From: Ooceraea biroi | Lineage: Eukaryota > Arthropoda > Insecta > Hymenoptera > Formicidae | Direction: 5' to 3' | DNA length: 64,000 nucleotides | Assembly: GCF_003672135.1 (NCBI RefSeq) | Contig: NC_039518.1 | Location: 7,256,136-7,320,135, forward strand | Part shown: in pieces, positions 59,301 through 64,000 of the stretch | How the letters are laid out: each line of letters starts with the position of its first letter | How positions within the stretch are numbered: position 1 is the stretch's first letter | Made by a program: the position numbers and the translations under genes | Notes under the pieces: generated by a model | The model's input: the letters and a program-made list of their open reading frames with translations, nothing else | Told to the model about the DNA's origin: nothing | Database searches by the model: none

Positions 59301-61716
59301 TATGCTGTCAGTCTGGTGGGATTAAAGGTATTGTGTATTTTGAGCTGCTTGCAAGGAATCAAACCATTAATTCAGACGTATACTGTCGTCAACTGGATAA
59401 ATTAAACGATGCCATCAAACAGAAACGTCGAGAATTGGTGAATCGCAAAGGTGTTGTGTTTCACCATGATAACGCTAGACCACGTACAAGTTTGGTCACT
59501 CGTGAAAAATTGTTGCAGCTTGGATGGGACGTGTTACCACATCCACCATAGTCGCCAGACCTGGCACCATCAGATTACCATTCGTTTCGTTCTTTGCAAA
59601 ACGCCTTGAATGGTAAAACCTTTACTGCCGATGAGGATATCAAATGGTTCTTGGAATCGTTTTTTGCTGAAAAAGATGAGAACTTTTTTGAGCGCGGAAT
59701 CATGAAGTTGCCTGAAAAATGGCAAAAGATAATCAAACAAAATGGACAATATAGTATTTAATAACGTTTTTGTTTCCCATGAAAGATTCGCCTTTTATTT
59801 ATAGTAAAAAAAACGCAATTACTTTTTGGCCAACCCAATATATCACTTTTATGCAATTTTGTGCGATAAAACATCATCAAAGTCAGCGATGACACGATAA
59901 CCGTAATTGTCAAATTCGAAGGACTATCTAATTTTCACTTTTATATAGAAACGTTGGAGAAATTGAATACCTGCGTATTGGAAGATAAGTACGAGGACAA
60001 GGAGAAGCCGGTCAGCATTTGCCCAACTAAGCTGGGCGTTACCGATTGGGGCGTTGTCGATCTGATATACAATGAAATGTGGAAGGGTGGCACGCGAAGT
60101 GGCGAGGATACCGCCCAGGTACGAAACCCGGCTCATCAACTGGAGGAGGCCGAAGAATGGAACACTCCCGAGCAAAGTAACAGCGAGGACAGCAGCCTTA
60201 GCGATAGCGATAAGACGTTGGTCGGCGACGCGCCGGAGGACACCACCACCACCGTTCCACCACAGCCGCATTGGCACGATCGCAATTACAAGATCTCGAA
60301 GCAGTTCGAGATCGAAAACTGGGACATCGATGATGATTCTGATTACTATTTTCGAGCTACGCCGTATATAGATAGCAGACAACAAAAATGTACGTTGCTA
60401 AACGGTTGCTTCTTCATTGTTTCACGTGTCTACTGATTTAATTTAATTGCGGTTTTTTCTCCCCTTGCAGTACTCAAAGTATTAGTAGATAAACGAATGA
60501 GATTAAGCACCTTAAAGAAAGATCTGGAGCCATTCGTGGGCGTACCAGTGGAGTACTTCAAAATTTTCCGTCTATCGAGTTCCGGGGAGTCGGAGTGCAG
60601 CTGCCTGACGGAGACGCTCAACTCGTACGAGGATGGCGAAAGACTCAACGTGAAACTCGGGCGAGCCCTGCGCAACGGGGAGTTCAAAGTGAAGCTGTAT
60701 CAGCTGTTAATCGACTCCATTGAGGTTCGTGCGTCGGCATTTCTTTCCTCTTTACGTATCTCGTATCAATCGTTATTTTGTAGATATATTTCTTAGTGTT
60801 ATCACGATCTTCTCTAGATATTTTTGAAATTTTTATTAAAACTTTTATTAGCCTTACAACTTTTTGTGTGAATGGATCGTTTCGAAAGATATGACGGTCG
60901 GACACGCGAAGAAGGAGATACTGGCAGAAATAAAGAGGAAGTACGACATAGACATACCGTATGAGAAATGTCGGCTTAGGAAAAAATGTTACAAGACACC
61001 CTCGAAGGTGTTCCTGAATGAACAGAAGTTCGAGGACCTCCGATTTCACTCGCAATTTGAAATGATCGTTCAAGAACTACCGGATAAGGAGACAGCCACG
61101 GACACCAATCAAATTGTCTTGTTCGTGAGAAGGTGGTCGCCAGAAAGAATGCAATTGGAACAGTTTCAGGAAATTGTCTTGGACAGTAAAACTGTCGAAG
61201 AATTGAAAAAGAAGGTAAGTCGCGTGAGAAAATCATTTTTCGTTGATAAAACGATAAAGGGAAAGAAACGTGAACTGCCGAATCCTTCTTCTAGCTCTCT
61301 TCGATATCGGATATTCCAGAAGAGTATATCGATATAGCGAAGGGGAAAGGAAGCTTTCCGTGTGAAAATTCTGTGCTGCGAATCCAAAATGACCACGATT
61401 GGAGCGAGCAGCATGAGAGTCTGTCGTACAATCTTGATGATGGCGCCGTCTTCTTGTACAGGTATTTATTTTTCATATTTTCGCATTTTCGCACAAAAAC
61501 TTCAATTAATTGTTTAAGATGTTTCAAGTATTACCGAATTCTTGCAAATCTTTTAGGGATAATAGGGAAAAGCAAAAGCCATTACATCCCGACGAGGTAA
61601 TGGAGATCAATATTAAGGAAATCAAGGAAAACTCACGCTTAACGCCGCTTTCTACCACTTCGAGTTACAGTCCACGTAGAGAGAGAGCACTCAAAATATA
61701 TTTGGACACCGAATGA
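41325..61716 (+). CDS. USP47: Ubiquitin carboxyl-terminal hydrolase 47
   Basis: Sixteen coding exons with consistent phases: 41322-41528 (ATG 41325), 41610-41928, 42048-42226, 43651-43825, 49867-49988, 50071-50265, 50347-50561, 50643-50866, 50945-51112, 51218-51593, 51675-52037, 59949-60389, 60471-60724, 60852-61214, 61295-61461 and 61557-61716. The product is about 1307 residues (human about 1375). The cysteine protease domain has the Cys box NQAMTCYLNSLLQ (Cys186), zinc-ribbon CxxC pairs (KCLECG and HCEKC), and the His box SASGGHYYAYIKD (His near 521), split by an acidic Ser-rich insert. Ubiquitin-like domains follow; the end is ERALKIYLDTE. It removes ubiquitin from targets; USP47 is linked to base-excision-repair polymerase beta in mammals and to MAPK stability in Drosophila. 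Exon 6 carries one extra A at 50135-50139, which shifts the frame inside HCEKC; downstream exons fit only if it is ignored. Introns 3, 4 and 11 are filled with transposons. Confidence 0.95.
42254..43576 (+). mobile_element. Single Tc1/mariner-superfamily element in USP47 intron 3
   Basis: Termini CAGGGTGACAAGTATTGTTT and its complement are flanked by TA (42252-42253 and 43577-43578); the length is 1323 bp. It lies 27 bp after the intron 3 donor. It is distinct from mariners A, B and C. Confidence 0.9.
42390..43499 (+). pseudogene. Tc1/mariner transposase, broken
   Basis: The frame starts MACKQQYSIEDRIFLVKTYY and has an in-frame TAG near 42473. A frameshift follows near 42860-42870, after which FEAHFWLDGYVNRQNYRFWG, YWFQQDGAPPHRT and WPPYSPDLSPLDFF continue. 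The last two carry the second and third catalytic acidic positions. The region around the first catalytic residue is disrupted. The C-terminal part changes frame again after FFFGA. Confidence 0.8.
43874..49829 (-). mobile_element. Mariner family B element with 8 tandem internal units, array B2
   Basis: TA-flanked terminal inverted repeats bound a 5956-bp structure in minus orientation inside USP47 intron 4. The single 5' region lies at the right end (N-terminal frame 49271-49612). Eight internal units follow; the helix-turn-helix starts (complement TAATGCTCTGGCAAG) lie near 44671, 45340, 46012, 46697, 47370, 48040, 48705 and 49375. Seven junctions pass from the C-terminal GGIHL region back to LARALNVDR through the CTTGCCAGA microhomology, as in array B1. 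Two units (near 45900 and 46580) keep a 10-bp stretch that the others lack, which alters the frame. All lack the SPDIAPCDYY upstream block, so none is functional. Confidence 0.92.
52235..52546 (+). pseudogene. Mariner A transposase N-terminus, interrupted
   Basis: It starts MENQKEHFPHILFYYFRKG and includes the helix-turn-helix part SGRPIEIDDGKIKALIDSN. It is cut by the TTAA element after VENHL. The mariner sequence resumes at 53759 with the duplicated TTAA, continuing KRLGYISKLDIW. Even joined, the later shared TGA and TAG lesions make it inactive. Confidence 0.88.
52548..53758 (-). mobile_element. TTAA-flanked DNA transposon (Kolobok-like remnant), copy 2
   Basis: TTAA (52544-52547 and 53759-53762) flanks a 1211-bp element, the inverted equivalent of 22502-23711, nested in the first mariner A unit. 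One terminus reads ACAGTAGATACCCCC, so the terminal repeat has diverged at a few positions. Confidence 0.88.
53137..53454 (-). pseudogene. Transposase C-terminal remnant in TTAA element, copy 2
   Basis: 105 codons, starting MVWTFAPKHLHAGVK and ending EECPLYGPGLAD, differing from the first copy at five residues. Same interpretation: the leftover tail of a TTAA-targeting transposase. Confidence 0.45.
56545..57389 (-). repeat. Inverted partial duplication of USP47 exons 12-13
   Basis: The sequence is the reverse complement of 59840 to about 60675: part of exon 13, intron 12, exon 12 and the end of intron 11. It ends at the gap with GATATATTGGTTTG, which is the start of an inverted mariner 3' terminus. 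Exon sequence here has small indels, so it is not coding. Either it is a real fold-back duplication centred on the mariner cluster or it is an assembly error. Confidence 0.85.
57390..57489. other. Assembly gap (100 N)
   Basis: A run of exactly 100 N between the inverted USP47 segment and a mariner A fragment. The sequence just after it (57490-57840) has several single-base deletions relative to the other units, suggesting low-quality sequence. Confidence 0.99.
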
Positions 61717-62545
61717 TCGTTCCCCCATAGGTAGCGCCCATAGAGAGCACGCGTCCTCCTAAGAATCAATCGGCTAGGTGAAGCGTGCGCGCGAACACGA
61801 GACGTCAGCACGCGAGATCCTTGCATATTTTTGTGGAATCGGCACTTCATCGAATGCCAAGTGTGTTGTGTTCCAGTGAGTCTTCAGCATTTCAAAGCTT
61901 CCGCGTTCCTAAGGATTCTCGGCATTCTTCGAGACCGTCTGAGAATTTTACGAATCGTTATGTAGTGACACACGTTAGCTTGGGGTCTCGGTTATATCAT
62001 GTCGCCTTTTGCGTTTTGCGATTTCTACGTACGCAACGTGCTAAATATCCAGTTTCTCCTCACCTGGTCCGTTGTATCAGTTTTCCATCCGCAGATTCCA
62101 AGATTGAGACGGCGCAATCGATCGCAAACAAGAAAGAAAGGGAAGGTAGAAATAGGTGCTAATGATGTGGCGACGAACAAATTTCTCGATACGGGTTCGA
62201 TACAAATTTCGGTGTACATTTTTTCATCGACACTCTTCACGTTGCTTTTTCGTCATTTTCGCGAGTATATTCTCATCACGAGTACGTGTTTTTCTCTACA
62301 TATATCTGTTAAAGTGTAATCACGTGTTGATTTTTTCTTAAAACCGAATTGTGTATTAGCCAGTGTTGTAGAACAGCACCGTACAGTGGAGCTCTTATCG
62401 ACAATACTTTCCTTGTCCACGAAATTTCGATAATTCAATTCCTTCAATGCCAAAATATGTATCAAGCTTATGAATTTGTTCTGCGAGGCTTACAAGTACA
62501 GATTCTCCCGGCAATTTTTTTAATCTCATCATATGTATTGTAACA
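61717..62545. other. USP47 3' untranslated and flanking sequence
   Basis: Nothing beyond the USP47 stop is supported as coding. Short open frames are of chance length. No clear AATAAA was found near the stop. Confidence 0.5.
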
Positions 62546-62549
62546 TTAA

Positions 62550-64000
62550 GGGGGGAGCCTGCTTTAGAACGCTGAAAATAAGGTATATTTTACGAATTGT
62601 TTTTGGAGAAACTATACAGCGGATCATTATAAAACTTTGATGCATTTATTAGTACATGTTTAAAGATAAAAAAATTATTTTTTGATTTGAATATATCGCC
62701 TGTAGAGGTCGTCCTGGAGGCATCTTAGTGCAGCCGGCATTGTAAATTGGTGAGCATTCTCCTGCCTCCAAATTTCATCCAAACTGAAAAATTGAAATAT
62801 TTTCTCGTTATTTATGAATTCCCATCGTCGATGAACCTTTAATATTCATAAAAACATTAAGTTAAACAATTATTTTTGCATGAAGAAGTTCAAAAACTTT
62901 GCCTAAAAATCGTGCTTTTGTGTTCTAAGCTCCACCATTTTGGCACTTTTCAACTTTTTTCTTCTCTCTTTGGTTCATCGACGATGGGAATTCATAAATA
63001 CGAGAACATATTTCAATTTTTCAGTTTAGACGAAATTCGGAGGCAGGAGAATGCTCACCAATTTGCAACGCCGGCGACGCGGCTGCACTAAGATTTCTCC
63101 AGGACGACCTCTACAAGCGATATATTCAAATCGAAAAATAATTTTTTTTATCTTTAAACATGTACTAATAAATGCATTGTAAATTGGTGAGCATTCTCCT
63201 GCCTCCAAATTTCATCCAAACTGAAAAATTGAAATATTTTCTCGTTATTTATGAATTCCCATCGTCGATGAACCTTTAATATTCATAAAAACATTAAGTT
63301 AAACAATTATTTTTGCATGAAGAAGTTCAAAAACTTTGCCTAAAAATCGTGCTTTTGTGTTCTAAGCTCCACCATTTTGGCACTTTTCAACTTTTTTCTT
63401 CTCTCTTTGGTTCATCGACGATGGGAATTCATAAATACGAGAACATATTTCAATTTTTCAGTTTAGACGAAATTCGGAGGCAGGAGAATGCTCACCAATT
63501 TGCAACGCCGGCGACGCGGCTGCACTAAGATTTCTCCAGGACGACCTCTACAAGCGATATATTCAAATCGAAAAATAATTTTTTTTATCTTTAAACATGT
63601 ACTAATAAATGCATTGTAAATTGGTGAGCATTCTCCTGCCTCCAAATTTCATCCAAACTGAAAAATTGAAATATTTTCTCGTTATTTATGAATTCCCATC
63701 GTCGATGAACCTTTAATATTCATAAAAACATTAAGTTAAACAATTATTTTTGCATGAAAAAGTTCAAAAACTTTGCCTAAAAATCGTGCTTTTGTGTTCT
63801 AAGCTCCACCATTTTGGCACTTTTCAACTTTTTTCTTCTCTCTTTGGTTCATCGACGATGGGAATTCATAAATACGAGAACATATTTCAATTTTTCAGTT
63901 TAGACGAAATTCGGAGGCAGGAGAATGCTCACCAATTTGCAACGCCGGCGACGCGGCTGCACTAAGATTTCTCCAGGACGACCTCTACAAGCGATATATT
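62550..64000. mobile_element. TTAA-type element made of 437-bp palindromic tandem repeats, runs off the window
   Basis: TTAA (62546-62549) is followed by GGGGGGAGCCTGCTTTAGAA, a G-rich terminus like those of the other TTAA elements here. Inside, a large palindrome has arms of about 200 bp (about 62640-62835 and 62971-63177) around a spacer of about 135 bp. The unit then repeats with a 437-bp period (equivalent positions 62876, 63313 and 63750), nearly identical each time. The 71-codon and 60-codon frames that recur are by-products. The right terminus lies outside the window. Confidence 0.82.

Larger units (their letters stand above)
52050..59838 (+). mobile_element. Mariner family A cluster in USP47 intron 11, array A2
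   Basis: It begins at TA (52048-52049) with the only complete 5' terminus of this family in the window (TTGGGTTGGCCAAAAAGTA) and ends CTTTTTGGCCAACCCAA with TA at 59839-59840. Units end at 54551, 55550, 56544, 57837, 58831 and 59838, with the same truncated-unit junction as array A1. A TTAA element interrupts the first unit, and an inverted USP47 segment plus a 100-N gap splits the cluster. Units share a TAG in the catalytic PYSPD motif (for example 54263-54265) that array A1 lacks. Several have a one-base deletion at GATGACCTG. Confidence 0.88.

Overview
The window is eukaryotic nuclear DNA, most likely from an ant or another hymenopteran. Multi-exon genes have GC-richer exons and short GT-AG introns of about 80-120 bp. 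They sit in AT-rich sequence packed with mariner-type DNA transposons. The insect assignment is inference from gene content and transposon types; two runs of exactly 100 N mark assembly gaps.

The layout from left to right is as follows. A higher-order satellite fills 1-3060. An unrecognised multi-exon gene (+) runs 4694-6903 into a gap. A seven-unit tandem array of a defective mariner (family A) follows to 14086. A single-exon glycerate kinase (+) lies at 15311-17392. A TTAA-flanked transposon filled with 172-bp satellite repeats occupies 17613-20834. A complete SGSM3 (TBC-SH3-RUN) gene of 15 coding exons (-) spans 21324-30972. A second 172-bp satellite element in opposite orientation ends at 34401. 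Next come a P-element-like transposase fragment and two tandem copies of a third mariner (family C). A GC-rich probable promoter leads into a USP47 deubiquitinase gene of 16 coding exons (+) at 41325-61716. The window ends in a TTAA-flanked element made of 437-bp palindromic tandem repeats.

The three recognised genes are ordinary conserved functions (serine/fructose carbon metabolism, Rab GTPase control, deubiquitination) with no obvious joint pathway. I rebuilt all SGSM3 and USP47 exons by hand with consistent splice phases. SGSM3 is intact. USP47 is intact except for one extra A in exon 6, probably a sequence error.

The most unusual feature is shared by several unrelated transposons: mariner A, mariner B and two or more TTAA-type elements contain internal tandem arrays, and for three of these the same array type occurs at two separate sites. 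Mariner B arrays keep their terminal inverted repeats and TA flanks, carry the same 9-bp microhomology junction at both sites, and share internal polymorphisms between sites. This suggests that an already amplified array moved as one unit. Five introns of SGSM3 and USP47 would be about 80-120 bp long without the DNA transposon each now contains.
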